DNA of 43,980 nucleotides, from NCBI RefSeq assembly GCF_000425945.1, contig NZ_AUEK01000021.1, positions 1 to 43,980 of the forward strand, read 5' to 3'. The translations under genes were made by a program, and so were the position numbers. Positions 23,704 to 32,114 of this stretch are shown here, piece after piece. The notes beneath the pieces are model-generated. The model saw only the letters and a list, made by a program, of their open reading frames with translations. It did not search any database and was not told the DNA's origin. Position 1 is the first letter of the stretch. Each line of letters opens with the position of its first letter. This DNA comes from Candidatus Solirubrobacter pratensis. GTDB lineage: Bacteria; Actinomycetota; Thermoleophilia; Solirubrobacterales; Solirubrobacteraceae.

Positions 23704-24605
23704 GCAGTGACCGGCCGCGCCTGCAACACGAAGATCTCGCCGCCCTGCATCGCCCACTCGATGTCCTGCGGCGCGCCCAGGCGCTGCTCGAGCTCGTCGC
23801 CGATGCGCGCGAGCCGCATGAGCACGTCCTCGTCCACCTTCTGCGCGCCGCCTTCCTGCGGGCTCAGCTCGCGCGCCTCGACGCCGCCCTGGGGGAGCGA
23901 CACGATCGCGTACGGCTGCGTGTGGACCTGCGCCTTCCTGACCCGGCCGTCGCGCTTGAGCACGTAGTGATCCGGCGTCACCTGGCCCGAGACGACCGCC
24001 TCGCCCAGCCCGAGCACCGCCTCGACCACCATGCGGTCCTGGCGCTTGGCCACGGGATCGCAGGTGAAGAGCACGCCGGCGATCTCCGCCTCCACCATCC
24101 GCTGCACCACGACCGCCATGCCGAGATCCTCCAGCGAGCCCTTGCGCTCGCGATAGAAGAGCGCGCGCTCGGAGAAGAACGACGCCCAGCAGTCGCGGAT
24201 CCGGGCGCGCACGTCAGCGCCGCCGCGAACGTGGAGGTAGGTCTCCTGCTGACCGGCGAACGAGGCCTCCTCCGAGTCCTCCGCGCAGGCGCTCGAGCGC
24301 ACCGCCACCGGCACGTCGCCCTCGCCGAGCTGCGCGTAGGCGCTCAGCACGGCGCTCCGCAGCGCCGCGTCGAGCTCGACTTCGCGGATCAGGGCCTGCG
24401 CGCCCTCGGCATCGCGCCGCGCGGCGAGCGCGCGCAGCTGGACGCCGCCGTCCGGCAGCGCCGCGGCGAGCGCTCCCGCGCCGATCACGAAGCCCGGCGG
24501 CACGGGCAGGCCCAGCGCCGTCATGCGCGCGAGCGATGATCCCTTGCCCCCGGCCTCGGCGACGTCGAGGCACGCGGCCTCGCCGAACGAGAGCACGCTC
24601 GTCAC
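23700..24605 (-). CDS. Dikinase ATP-grasp subunit (PEP synthase/PPDK N-terminal domain, stand-alone)
   Basis: 301 residues corresponding only to the ATP/pyruvate-binding domain of PEP synthase, PPDK and rifampin phosphotransferase. Motifs in order are GGKGSSLARM, PVPPGFVIGAGAL, VAVRSSACAEDSEEASFAGQ (ATP-binding), GVLFTCDPV, EAVLGLGEAVVSGQVTPDHY and the ending DIEWAMQGGEIFVLQARPVT. The domain is complete but there is no phosphohistidine or substrate domain; those are in the separate protein at 35013-36740. The two together match the split seen in phenylphosphate synthase (about 40 and 70 kDa subunits). GTG start overlaps the upstream cyclase stop (GTGA). Expected role: pyrophosphorylation of the partner's histidine at the expense of ATP. 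Confidence 0.85.
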   Translation of the reverse strand: MTSVLSFGEAACLDVAEAGGKGSSLARMTALGLPVPPGFVIGAGALAAALPDGGVQLRALAARRDAEGAQALIREVELDAALRSAVLSAYAQLGEGDVPVAVRSSACAEDSEEASFAGQQETYLHVRGGADVRARIRDCWASFFSERALFYRERKGSLEDLGMAVVVQRMVEAEIAGVLFTCDPVAKRQDRMVVEAVLGLGEAVVSGQVTPDHYVLKRDGRVRKAQVHTQPYAIVSLPQGGVEARELSPQEGGAQKVDEDVLMRLARIGDELEQRLGAPQDIEWAMQGGEIFVLQARPVTA

Positions 24606-25321
24606 TCGTCGATCACCGCGACCGCGCGGACGGGAGCCGCCGTGGTTCCGACCCATTTGACCGGAAGCACGCAGAGCTGGAAGCCGTGCGGCCGGCCGAT
24701 CTGGTCGAGGTTCATGAGGTTCTCGAGATGCCAGTACTCCTCGTCCCACATGACGCGATGGGCCTCCCAGAAGAGCTTCTTCTCGAACATCGCCCAGACC
24801 GGCGGATCGTAGGTGATCGCGTCGCAGCCCATCAGCCGCACCCCGTGCGAGATCAGCCAGCGCGTCGCCTCGCCGCTCATCCCCGGATGGTCGGTGCGGT
24901 AGCGCTCCTCGGTGTTGTAGGCGCCCGCGCCGGTGTGATTGAGCACGATGTCGCGCTCCTTGAGCGTGTACTCGATCCGGTCGAGCTCGGCCTTGACGTC
25001 CTCGACGGAGATGACGTACCCGGGCTCCTTGTCGGTGAAGTCGAGCAGCACCCCGTCCGACACGCAGTACTCGAGCGGGATCGTCTCCGGCCCGCCGGCG
25101 GTCGGCACGATGTGCTTGCGCGCGTCCAGATGCGTTCCGACGTGGTCGTTGGACACGACCAGGTAGCTCGCGGTCAACGAGTCCACGCCGTGCTCGGCGG
25201 CGCCGATGCGGGTGGCGAAGTCCTCGTGGCTCTCATAGACGGTGAGCGCGGGCGGTGGGACCCGCGGGAACGTCAGCATGTCCATGTGCACCGGCATCGA
25301 AAGGTCGACGATTCGCCTCAC
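24602..25321 (-). CDS. Cyclase / kynurenine-formamidase-type hydrolase 2
   Basis: 239 residues of the same metal-hydrolase family as cyclase 1 but of a different subtype. The metal signature is H60-V-G-T-H64-L-D66-A-R-K-H70, close to the HxGTHxDxxxH of kynurenine formamidase and isatin hydrolase. IVDLSMPVHMDMLTFP at the N-terminus and the late RLMGCDAITYDPP segment, which places the active site near the subunit interface, are typical. GTG start at 25321 with AGGAGG 5 nt upstream. It follows the transporter binding-protein gene, suggesting action on the imported compound or a close product. Two different cyclases in one operon suggests two hydrolytic steps. Confidence 0.85.
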   Translation of the reverse strand: MRRIVDLSMPVHMDMLTFPRVPPPALTVYESHEDFATRIGAAEHGVDSLTASYLVVSNDHVGTHLDARKHIVPTAGGPETIPLEYCVSDGVLLDFTDKEPGYVISVEDVKAELDRIEYTLKERDIVLNHTGAGAYNTEERYRTDHPGMSGEATRWLISHGVRLMGCDAITYDPPVWAMFEKKLFWEAHRVMWDEEYWHLENLMNLDQIGRPHGFQLCVLPVKWVGTTAAPVRAVAVIDE

Positions 25322-25361
25322 GGCGCCTCCTGTTCGGTCGCTTTGGAAGTCACGAGCCGCC

Positions 25362-26729
25362 TCAGCCCTGCGCCCACTGCGGCACGGGCCCCTTGGCGCA
25401 CTGCGGGCTGTCGCGCCCCGGCGGCTTCGCGCCGGGCTTGAAGGCGCCGCCGAAGTCCTGCGAGACCTCCGGCACCGTCCGCGCGACCTTGAAGCCGAGC
25501 TTGCCGTTGTCGACCACCTGGACAACGTAGGCCGGCTGGACGGAGTTGCGGTTGGCGTCCAGCTTCACCGAGCCGTTCGGGAACGTCGGATTCAGGTTCG
25601 TCAGCGCGTCGCGGAACGTCTTCTGATTGCCCGCCACGTCGCCCTTGACCTTGTTCAGGCCGTCGATGATCGCCCTCATCCCGTCGTAGTAGAGGACGGT
25701 GAACAGGCTCTGGGCGAGGTCGGGCTTGTAGACCTTCGAGAAGCCGTCGACGTAGTTCTTCCAGTCCGCGCCGGTTCCGCCCAGCGGGACCGGCGAGCCG
25801 CCCACGAGCCCCGCGAGCTGGTTGCCGACCGTGAAGGCCGTCGGGTCGAGCACCGAGGAGCCGCCCAGCGCGTGCCCGTTGATCTGCTGGCCGAGCTGGG
25901 TGTAGGACTTCAGCGCGTTGACGGTGTTCGTGCCGCCCGTCAGGAACAGCACGCCGTCGACGTCGCGCGGAAGCTGGGCCACGTAGGAGGACCAGTCCGT
26001 CGTCGTCAGCGGCGCCCACACGCGCTTGGTCACCTGGCCGCCGAGGCCGCAGAACTCGGCGAGGAACCCGGCCGCCTGCGTGTACGGATAGGAGTAGTCC
26101 TCGCCGAGGATGGCCGCCTTCTTCCAGTGCAGCGTGTTGTACGCGTAGGAGCCCAGGCCGGCCATCCACTGCGCGCCGTCGCCGCCGAAGCGGAAGAAGT
26201 TCGGCGCGTGCACGCTGAGCGTCGTCTCCTGGGCGCCCGAGGTGCCGTTGACGAACGTGACCTGCGGCTGCGTCTTGGCGTAGTTGGCCACCGCGATGCC
26301 CTCGTCGCCTGAGAGCGGGCCGAGCAGCACGTCGACCTTGACGCTCTCGACGAGCCGGCGCGCCTCCGCGACCGCCTTGTCGGGCGTCGCGTCCGAGCAG
26401 CCGAACGAGAGCTGCACCGGGCGCTCGGCGATCGTGGCGCCGGTGACCTGATCCTGCGGGCCGGTGCCGGCCGCCTTGCCGCCGGCATCCTGCACGAGCG
26501 CGTACTTCGCGCCGGAGAACGCCTCGGCCTCGAACAGGGCGAACGGGCCGCCGCAGGTCGTCAGCACGCCGATCTTGAGCGCCTTCCCGTTCCCTGAGCT
26601 CGCTGCGGTCGTCGCAGTGGACGTCGGCGTCGCCGTCGAGCCGCTCGAGTTGTCGTTGCTCGAGCCGCAGCCGGCGAGCACCAGCGCGGCCGCCGCTGAA
26701 GCCGCAAGCGTTGTCCATCCTCGTGCCAT
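25362..26729 (-). CDS. ABC transporter substrate-binding lipoprotein, branched-chain amino-acid type
   Basis: 455 residues. A lipoprotein signal (GWTTLAASAAAALVLAGCGSS, lipobox LAGC) is followed by a Ser/Thr-rich linker and a type-I periplasmic-binding fold (Peripla_BP_6): LKIGVLTTCGGPFALFEAEAF, VDVLLGPLSGDEGIAVANYA, FRFGGDGAQW, AAILGEDYSYPYTQAAGF and DGVLFLTGGTNTVN. The protein would sit on the outer face of the membrane and deliver a ligand to the LivHMGF-like importer encoded divergently. This family binds amino acids but equally aromatic acids, amides and urea, so the ligand is open. ATG with GGAGGAGG upstream. First gene of the minus-strand operon that continues with cyclase 2, dikinase subunit 1, HD protein and cyclase 1. 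Confidence 0.9.
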   Translation of the reverse strand: MARGWTTLAASAAAALVLAGCGSSNDNSSGSTATPTSTATTAASSGNGKALKIGVLTTCGGPFALFEAEAFSGAKYALVQDAGGKAAGTGPQDQVTGATIAERPVQLSFGCSDATPDKAVAEARRLVESVKVDVLLGPLSGDEGIAVANYAKTQPQVTFVNGTSGAQETTLSVHAPNFFRFGGDGAQWMAGLGSYAYNTLHWKKAAILGEDYSYPYTQAAGFLAEFCGLGGQVTKRVWAPLTTTDWSSYVAQLPRDVDGVLFLTGGTNTVNALKSYTQLGQQINGHALGGSSVLDPTAFTVGNQLAGLVGGSPVPLGGTGADWKNYVDGFSKVYKPDLAQSLFTVLYYDGMRAIIDGLNKVKGDVAGNQKTFRDALTNLNPTFPNGSVKLDANRNSVQPAYVVQVVDNGKLGFKVARTVPEVSQDFGGAFKPGAKPPGRDSPQCAKGPVPQWAQG

Positions 26730-26787
26730 GAGCCCTCCTCCAGGGATCCGCCTCGGACCGCCTCTTATAGCGCCCCGATCACCGAGA

Positions 26788-26804
26788 ATCAAGAATCGAT
26801 GATC
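26788..26804 (-). promoter_or_regulatory. GntR operator, site B
   Basis: On the minus strand this reads GATCATCGATTCTTGAT, matching the shared 17-bp motif. It lies in the 112-bp divergent region between the binding-lipoprotein gene and the permease genes, so one site could control the entire importer and the hydrolase/dikinase operon. Confidence 0.65.
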
Positions 26805-26841
26805 GTTGCCCGATGATGGTTCAGGCACTACCATCGCCGCG

Positions 26842-27849
26842 ATGAGGAGAGGTGTTCCGACGATGGTGCTCGCGCGCCGGGCGCCGGGCGTCGTGGCGAT
26901 CGGGCTGCTCGTCTTCGCCGTCGCTTGGGTGGCCTCCAAGGCGTTCGGCAAGGGGTTCGGCCTGACCGGCAACGGTCCGCAGTTCGTGATCGTGGCCCTC
27001 AACGGGCTGAGCCTGGCCGCGCTCTACTTCATCACCGCGAGCGGCTTCACGCTCGTGTTCGGGCTGATGCGCGTGGTCAACATGGCCCACGGCGCGCTCT
27101 ATCTGCTCGGCGGCTACCTCGCGTTGGACCTGATCGACCACGGCCTCGGCTGGTGGCCGGCGGCGCTGCTCGCGGCCATCGGCTGCGGCGCGCTCGGGCT
27201 CGCGATGCAGCAGCTGCTGCTGCGCTGGAACCAGGGGCAGGACCTGCGCCAGGCGCTGATCACGATCGCCGTGGCGATGATCCTCGCCGACCAGATGATC
27301 GTGCGCTTCGGCGGCGAGCCGAAGACGATCACGCCGCCGCCGGCGCTCGCCGGCTCGGTCAGCCTCGGCGTGTACCAGCTGCAGTACCCCGCGTTCCGCG
27401 TCTTCATCATGGGCGCCGCCGTGGCGGTGGCCGCGCTCCTGTGGGTCCTGATCCGCCACACGCGCTTCGGCATGGTCATCCGCGCCGGCGTGGACGACCG
27501 CGGCATGACCTCCGCGCTCGGCGTCAACGTGCAGCTCGTGTTCGCCGGCGCGTTCTTCCTCGGCGCGCTGCTCGCCGGGCTCGGCGGGGTCTTCGGCGGC
27601 ACCGTGCTCTCGCTGGCTCCGGGCGAGGACGACAAGTTTCTTCTCAGCTCGCTCGTCGTCGTGATCATCGGCGGGCTCGGAAGCCTGCAGGGAGCCGCGG
27701 TCGGCGCCCTCGCGCTCGGCCTGGTCGAGCAGCTCTCGGCCGTGTATCTGCCGTCGGCCTACACCAACTACTCCGTGCTGCTGACGTTCGTCCTGCTCGT
27801 GGCCGTGCTGGCGGCGCGACCCGCCGGCCTGTTCGGGAGAACGGCATGA
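26842..27849 (+). CDS. Branched-chain-type ABC transporter permease (LivH-like)
   Basis: 335 residues with about 8 membrane helices. Family sequence includes NGLSLAALYFITASGFTLVFGLMRVVNMAHGALYLLGGY (first helices and the conserved N-M-A-H-G), the cytoplasmic RHTRFGMVIRAGVDDRGM loop that contacts the ATPases, and SSLVVVIIGGLGSLQGAAVGALALG. Start uncertain: ATG 26842 or ATG 26863, the latter having GAGGAGAGG about 10 nt upstream. The stop overlaps the next permease start (ATGA). Inner-membrane channel half of the importer. Confidence 0.9.
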   Translation: MRRGVPTMVLARRAPGVVAIGLLVFAVAWVASKAFGKGFGLTGNGPQFVIVALNGLSLAALYFITASGFTLVFGLMRVVNMAHGALYLLGGYLALDLIDHGLGWWPAALLAAIGCGALGLAMQQLLLRWNQGQDLRQALITIAVAMILADQMIVRFGGEPKTITPPPALAGSVSLGVYQLQYPAFRVFIMGAAVAVAALLWVLIRHTRFGMVIRAGVDDRGMTSALGVNVQLVFAGAFFLGALLAGLGGVFGGTVLSLAPGEDDKFLLSSLVVVIIGGLGSLQGAAVGALALGLVEQLSAVYLPSAYTNYSVLLTFVLLVAVLAARPAGLFGRTA

Positions 27850-28853
27850 CGGCGCGCCGGCTCGCCGCGCCCGCCGTGGTCATCGCGCTCGCGCTCGTGC
27901 CGCTGGTCTTCTCCGGCTACTTCACCGGCGCCGTCGCGTCGCGTGCGCTCTACCTCGGCCTGGCCGCCGCCAGCCTGACGTTCCTCGCCGGCTACGGCGG
28001 CATGGTGTCGCTGGCGCAGACCGCGCTCTATGGGATCGCCGGCTTCGTGATGGCGCGCCTGATCGTCAACAGCGGGATGGACCCGATCCCCGCGGCGCTC
28101 GTCGCGATCGCCGTGGGGGTCGCGTTCGGCGCGCTCTTCGGCGCCGTCGCGAGCGGCAGCGAGGGCATCTACCTGCTGATGATCACGCTCGCGCTGGGCG
28201 TGATCACGTTCTACTTCTTCTCACAGGTGACCGCCTTCGGCGGCCACGAGGGCATCAACGGCGTCGCGACGCCCGGGTTCATCGGCGACCCGGTCCGCCA
28301 CCCGGCGGCGATCTACTACCTGACCCTCGCCTGCAGCGCCGGCGCGTACGCCCTCATCCGCTACGTCGCCCGCACGCCGTTCGGGCTCGCGCTGCAGGGG
28401 GTGCGCGACGACCCGGTCCGCATGCGCGCCCTCGGCTACAACGTGCGCGCGCAGCGGACGCTGGGCTTCGCCGGCGGCGCCTTCCTCGCGGCCCTCGCCG
28501 GCGTGCTGGGTACCTGGCACGAGACGCGCATCTCGCCCGGAACGATCGACGTCTCGCAGACGATCCAGCTGCTCACGATCGCGGTCATCGGCGGCCTGTA
28601 CCGGATCGAGGGCGCGTGGATCGGCGCGCTGCTCTACACCCTGCTCGACACCTACACGCGCGGCGTGACCGGGCGCTTCGAGACGTGGATCGGGCTGATC
28701 CTGCTCGTCATCCTCATCCTCAGCCCCGACGGCGTCACGGGCCTCCCCGGGCAGCTGCGCGCCCGCACGCGCCGGCGACCGGTCGCGGGCGGCGGCGAGC
28801 AGTCGGTCGAGAGCCTGGGCCGGCCGGCCGAGCCGGGGTCGGTGGCGCGATGA
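27846..28853 (+). CDS. Branched-chain-type ABC transporter permease (LivM-like)
   Basis: 335 residues, about 9-10 membrane helices. The family markers are FLAGYGGMVSLAQTALYGIAGF, FGGHEGINGV, the cytoplasmic RTPFGLALQGVRDDPVRMRALGYN coupling loop, and GVLGTWHETRISPGTID. It ends with a polar Arg-rich tail of about 35 residues. Second channel subunit. ATG overlaps the LivH-like stop by 4 bp, and its own stop overlaps the LivG-like start, so the four importer genes are a tightly coupled operon. Confidence 0.9.
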   Translation: MTARRLAAPAVVIALALVPLVFSGYFTGAVASRALYLGLAAASLTFLAGYGGMVSLAQTALYGIAGFVMARLIVNSGMDPIPAALVAIAVGVAFGALFGAVASGSEGIYLLMITLALGVITFYFFSQVTAFGGHEGINGVATPGFIGDPVRHPAAIYYLTLACSAGAYALIRYVARTPFGLALQGVRDDPVRMRALGYNVRAQRTLGFAGGAFLAALAGVLGTWHETRISPGTIDVSQTIQLLTIAVIGGLYRIEGAWIGALLYTLLDTYTRGVTGRFETWIGLILLVILILSPDGVTGLPGQLRARTRRRPVAGGGEQSVESLGRPAEPGSVAR

Positions 28854-29605
28854 CCGCCACGCTGCTGCGCGTACACGAGCTGGGACGGCGCTTCGGCGGC
28901 GTCCACGCCGTGCGCGGCGTCGACCTCGAGGTGGCCGGCGGCGAGCGGCGGGCGATCCTCGGCCCCAACGGCGCCGGCAAGTCGACCCTGTTCAACCTGA
29001 TCGCCGGCGACCTCGCCCCGACCGAGGGCAGGGTCGAGCTGTTCGGCCGCGACGTCACGGCGATGGCCGTGCGCCGGCGCGTACGGCTGGGGCTCGGCCG
29101 CACGTACCAGACCTCGCGCGTCCTCGCGGGGCTCAGCGTCGAGGACAACCTGTACGTGGCCGTGCTCGGCACCCAGCGCGGGCACCTGCGCCCGCTGCGC
29201 AGCCGCGCCGACCGCGGGCGCCGCGAGCGGGCGCGCGAGGTGGCCGCGCAGGTCGGCCTCGCCGACCGGCTCGACGCGCCGGCCGGGTCGCTCTCGCACG
29301 GCGAGCAGCGCCAGCTCGAGGTCGGGCTCGCGCTCGCCCCGTCTCCGCGCCTGCTGATGCTCGACGAGCCTGCGGCCGGCCTCTCGCGCGCAGAGCGCGT
29401 CGTGCTGACCCGCACGCTGCTCGACCTCGACCCGGAGGTGACGCTGATCATCATCGAGCACGACATGGACGTGGCGCTGACGGTCGCCGCGCGCGTGACG
29501 ATGCTGCACCAGGGCACGCTGCTGCTCGAGGGCACGCCCGCCGAGATCCGCGCCAGCAAGCTCGTCCACGACATCTACCTCGGGAGCGGCCATGGCGGAG
29601 AGTGA
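28850..29605 (+). CDS. Branched-chain-type ABC transporter ATPase (LivG-like)
   Basis: 251 residues. Walker A GPNGAGKST, a Q-loop region followed by GLGRTYQTSRVLAGLSVEDNL typical of LivG, signature LSHGEQRQLEVGLAL, Walker B LLMLDEPAAGLS and the switch His in IIIEHDMDVAL. It hydrolyses ATP on the cytoplasmic side with the LivF-like partner. ATG at 28850 overlaps the previous stop by 4 bp; the 3' end overlaps the next gene by 14 bp. Confidence 0.92.
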   Translation: MTATLLRVHELGRRFGGVHAVRGVDLEVAGGERRAILGPNGAGKSTLFNLIAGDLAPTEGRVELFGRDVTAMAVRRRVRLGLGRTYQTSRVLAGLSVEDNLYVAVLGTQRGHLRPLRSRADRGRRERAREVAAQVGLADRLDAPAGSLSHGEQRQLEVGLALAPSPRLLMLDEPAAGLSRAERVVLTRTLLDLDPEVTLIIIEHDMDVALTVAARVTMLHQGTLLLEGTPAEIRASKLVHDIYLGSGHGGE

Positions 29606-30323
29606 GCAGCTGCTGGAGGTCGCCGGGCTGCGCGCCCACTACGGCTCCGCGCTCGCCGTCGAGGACGCGACGTTCGCGGTCGGCGGCGAGCCGGTGGCGA
29701 TCGTCGGCCGCAACGGCATGGGCAAGACGACGCTCTGCCGCGCGATCGCCGGCATCCAGCCGCCGACCGTGCAGGGGTCGATCCGCTTCGCCGGCGCCGA
29801 GCTCGCCGGCCGGCCGTCGTATCGCATCTGCCAGGCCGGCATCGGCTACGTGCCCCAGGGCCGGCGCCTGTTCGGCTCGCTGAGCGTCGAGGAGCACCTG
29901 CGGATGATCAGCCCGCGCCTCGTCAAGCGCGGGCGCTGGTCGATCGACGCCGTCTACGCGCTGTTCCCACGACTCGCCGAGCGCCGCAAGGTCGGCGGGA
30001 CGCAGCTCTCCGGCGGCGAGCAGCAGATGCTCGCCATCGCCCGCGCGCTGCTCACGAACCCGCGCGTCCTGCTGATGGACGAGCCCTCGGAAGGGCTCGC
30101 GCCGCGGGTCGTCGAGGAGCTGGTCGAGACGTGCCGCACGCTCGCCGGCGAGGGGATCGGCCTGCTGCTGGTCGAGCAGAACCTCAGCGTGGCGACGGCC
30201 CTCGCCGACCGCATCCTCGTGATGGTCGCCGGCCGCATCGCGCTCGAGACGACGGCGGCGGCGCTGGAGGCCGACGAGGACGCCCAGCGCCGCTACCTCG
30301 GCGTCGAGCCGCTCGCGGCCTGA
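29592..30323 (+). CDS. Branched-chain-type ABC transporter ATPase (LivF-like)
   Basis: 243 residues. Walker A GRNGMGKTT, the LivF-type GIGYVPQGRRLFGSLSVEEHL, signature LSGGEQQMLAIARAL, Walker B VLLMDEPSEGLAP and LLVEQNLSVA in place of the classical H-loop (LivF proteins have Gln here). It completes the importer operon and is convergent with the minus-strand hydrolase/dehydrogenase operon, with 2 bp between it and a small open frame. Confidence 0.92.
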   Translation: MAESEQLLEVAGLRAHYGSALAVEDATFAVGGEPVAIVGRNGMGKTTLCRAIAGIQPPTVQGSIRFAGAELAGRPSYRICQAGIGYVPQGRRLFGSLSVEEHLRMISPRLVKRGRWSIDAVYALFPRLAERRKVGGTQLSGGEQQMLAIARALLTNPRVLLMDEPSEGLAPRVVEELVETCRTLAGEGIGLLLVEQNLSVATALADRILVMVAGRIALETTAAALEADEDAQRRYLGVEPLAA

Positions 30324-30325
30324 GC

Positions 30326-30583
30326 TCAGCCGTACCGGCGCACCAGGACGGCGACGACCACGGCCAGCGCGGCGGCGGCGGGCAGGACGAGCCGCAGCCG
30401 CGCCCGCGGCCGCCGCGGCGACGCGACGTCGTCGGCCGCGGGCGGCGAGGCCTGCGAACGGGACGGAGCGCCCGCGCGGATCGCGTGGCCGCGCGCGGCC
30501 GCCTCCGCCGAGGCGGCCGCCGGGCCGGGCGGCAGGCGGTCCTGCCAGCGCGGCTCAGAAGGTCTCGAAGAACTCGCGCTCAC
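30326..30583 (-). CDS. Small Pro/Ala-rich protein with C-terminal membrane segment (hypothetical)
   Basis: 85 residues from a GTG at 30583 that overlaps the 3' end of the preceding gene. The first 60 residues are Pro/Ala/Ser/Arg-rich and probably disordered. The last 24 contain one hydrophobic segment (LVLPAAAALAVVVAVLV) flanked by arginines, a tail-anchored arrangement. It fills an otherwise empty 230-bp gap between convergent operons and has no recognised relatives. It could also be non-coding 3' sequence. Confidence 0.4.
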   Translation of the reverse strand: MSASSSRPSEPRWQDRLPPGPAAASAEAAARGHAIRAGAPSRSQASPPAADDVASPRRPRARLRLVLPAAAALAVVVAVLVRRYG

Positions 30584-30845
30584 GCGCTTCCAGCAGCTCG
30601 GGGATCGCCTCGCCCTTCACGAGCCGCGTGAAGTGCTCGGAGTCCATGTGGGCCTGGTAGCCGGCCTCGTCGACGTACTGCTCGTAGAGATAGAACAGCT
30701 GCGGGTCCTCGGGCGAGCGGTGCGCCTGGTAGAAGCGGTTGCCGGGCTCCGCGCGCGACGGGTCGGTCATCTCCCGGCAGACTTCGGCGAGCCGTTCCTC
30801 CTTGCCGGGCTTCGCCCGCCACTTCGCCGACACGACGTAGGCCAT
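30555..30845 (-). CDS. Antibiotic-biosynthesis-monooxygenase-fold (ABM) protein
   Basis: 96 residues with the ferredoxin-like ABM pattern: YVVSAKWRAKPGKEERLAEVCREM, then RFYQAHRSPEDPQLFYLYEQYVDEAGYQAHMDSEHFTRLV. Such small dimers include cofactor-free quinol monooxygenases, heme oxygenases and isomerases. Within this operon an oxidative or isomerising step on an aromatic/quinol intermediate is possible but unproven. Starts 1 bp before the stop of the FAH-family gene. Confidence 0.8.
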   Translation of the reverse strand: MAYVVSAKWRAKPGKEERLAEVCREMTDPSRAEPGNRFYQAHRSPEDPQLFYLYEQYVDEAGYQAHMDSEHFTRLVKGEAIPELLEAREREFFETF

Positions 30846-30846
30846 C

Positions 30847-31689
30847 TCAGGCTCCCTTCGTTGCGATGGTGTTGCGCAGCACGCCGATGCCCTCGATCTC
30901 CATCTCGACGACGTCGCCCGGGGCCAGCCGGCGGTCGAGCTCGATGCCCGAGCCGCCGGGCGCGGTCCCCGAGCCGATCACCTCGCCTGGATAGAGGGTC
31001 TGCGAGCGTGAGGCGTAGGCGATCAGGTCGCCGAAGCCGTGGTGCATCGCGCCCGAGGACGCCTCGCCCCACGTCTCGCCGTTGACGCGCACGGTCATCC
31101 GCACGTCCGCGGCGTCGAGCTCGTCGGCGGTCACGATGCAGGGCCCGAGCACGTTGGAGCCGTCCCAGTCCTTGGCCTTGCCGGGACCCATTCCGATCGG
31201 CAGCTCGCGCGCCTGCACGTCGCGGGCGGACATGTCGTTCCAGATCGTCCAGCCGAAGACGGCCGACCGCGCCGTCTCGGGCGTGAGGTCGCGCACCGGC
31301 GCCGGGCCGATGACCGCGGCCAGCTCGAGCTCGTGATCGAGCCGGTCGGTCCAGGCCGGCCACGGGATCTCCTCGTCCGGCCCGATCACCGTGTCGGGCA
31401 TGCCCTTGTAGTAGGCGGGGACCTCGTACCACTCGGCGGGGATGTCGCGCCCGAGCCGACTGAGCGCGGCCTTCATATGGCCTTCGAACGCGAGGAAGTC
31501 GCGCAGCGAGCGCGGGCGCAGCGGCGCCAGCAGGCGGACGTCGCCGTTCACCGGCGTGCGCGTGCCGGCGGGCGCGCCGGCGGCGATGAAGGCGACCATG
31601 TCGCCGTCGAAGCCGAGGTCGTGGACCGTCCCGTCCGCGAGCGCGCCGACGCGCGGCCCCGCGCCGGCGTCGTAGGTCACGAGGCGCAT
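30847..31689 (-). CDS. Fumarylacetoacetate hydrolase (FAH) family protein
   Basis: 280 residues. The FAH-fold active-site region is present: YYKGMPDTVIGPDEEIPWP, the metal-ligand stretch DHELELAAVIG, GWTIWNDMSARDVQ, GPGKAKDWDGSNVLGPCIV and the closing GDVVEMEIEGIGVLRNTI. Family reactions are Mg-dependent hydrolysis of C-C bonds in acylpyruvates, decarboxylation of oxaloacetate-like acids, or dehydration, all usual in aromatic and heterocycle breakdown. Its start overlaps the iron-sulfur subunit gene by 13 bp. Confidence 0.88.
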   Translation of the reverse strand: MRLVTYDAGAGPRVGALADGTVHDLGFDGDMVAFIAAGAPAGTRTPVNGDVRLLAPLRPRSLRDFLAFEGHMKAALSRLGRDIPAEWYEVPAYYKGMPDTVIGPDEEIPWPAWTDRLDHELELAAVIGPAPVRDLTPETARSAVFGWTIWNDMSARDVQARELPIGMGPGKAKDWDGSNVLGPCIVTADELDAADVRMTVRVNGETWGEASSGAMHHGFGDLIAYASRSQTLYPGEVIGSGTAPGGSGIELDRRLAPGDVVEMEIEGIGVLRNTIATKGA

Positions 31690-32114
31690 CGGCGCACCGC
31701 CTCGGCGATCTTGACGTAGGACCCACAGCGGCACAGGTTGCCGCCCAGCGCCTCGGCGATCTCCTCGTCGCCGGGCGACGGGTTGAGCTCCAGCAGCCGC
31801 TTGGCGGCGAGCACGAAGCCGGGCGTGCACCAGCCGCACTGGAACGCGTGCGCCTCGGCGAACGCGCGCTGCACGGGGTCCCCGTCGAGCCCCTCGACCG
31901 TGGTCACCTCGCGCCCCGCGGCCTGCGCGGCCAGCGTCAGGCAGCCCGACACCGGCTCGCCGTCGAGCAGCACGGTGCAGGCGCCGCACACGCCGATGGC
32001 GCAGGTCTCGCGGACCGACAGCAGCCCCGCGCGGCGCAGCGCCGGCAGCAGCATCTCGTCGGTCCGGGCGTCGAGCACGGCCGCGCGGCCGTTGAGGATC
32101 AGCTCCACGCTCAC
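31677..32114 (-). CDS. Molybdenum hydroxylase small subunit, two [2Fe-2S] clusters (CoxS/XdhC-like)
   Basis: 145 residues. The plant-type ferredoxin cluster is bound by C38, C43, C46 and C58 (ETCAIGVCGACTV ... SGC). The proximal cluster is bound by C93, C96, C128 and C130 (QCGWCTPGF ... NLCRCGSY). All eight ligands are present. It passes electrons from the molybdenum site to the FAD subunit. GTG start overlaps the large-subunit stop (GTGA). Confidence 0.93.
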   Translation of the reverse strand: MSVELILNGRAAVLDARTDEMLLPALRRAGLLSVRETCAIGVCGACTVLLDGEPVSGCLTLAAQAAGREVTTVEGLDGDPVQRAFAEAHAFQCGWCTPGFVLAAKRLLELNPSPGDEEIAEALGGNLCRCGSYVKIAEAVRRCAS

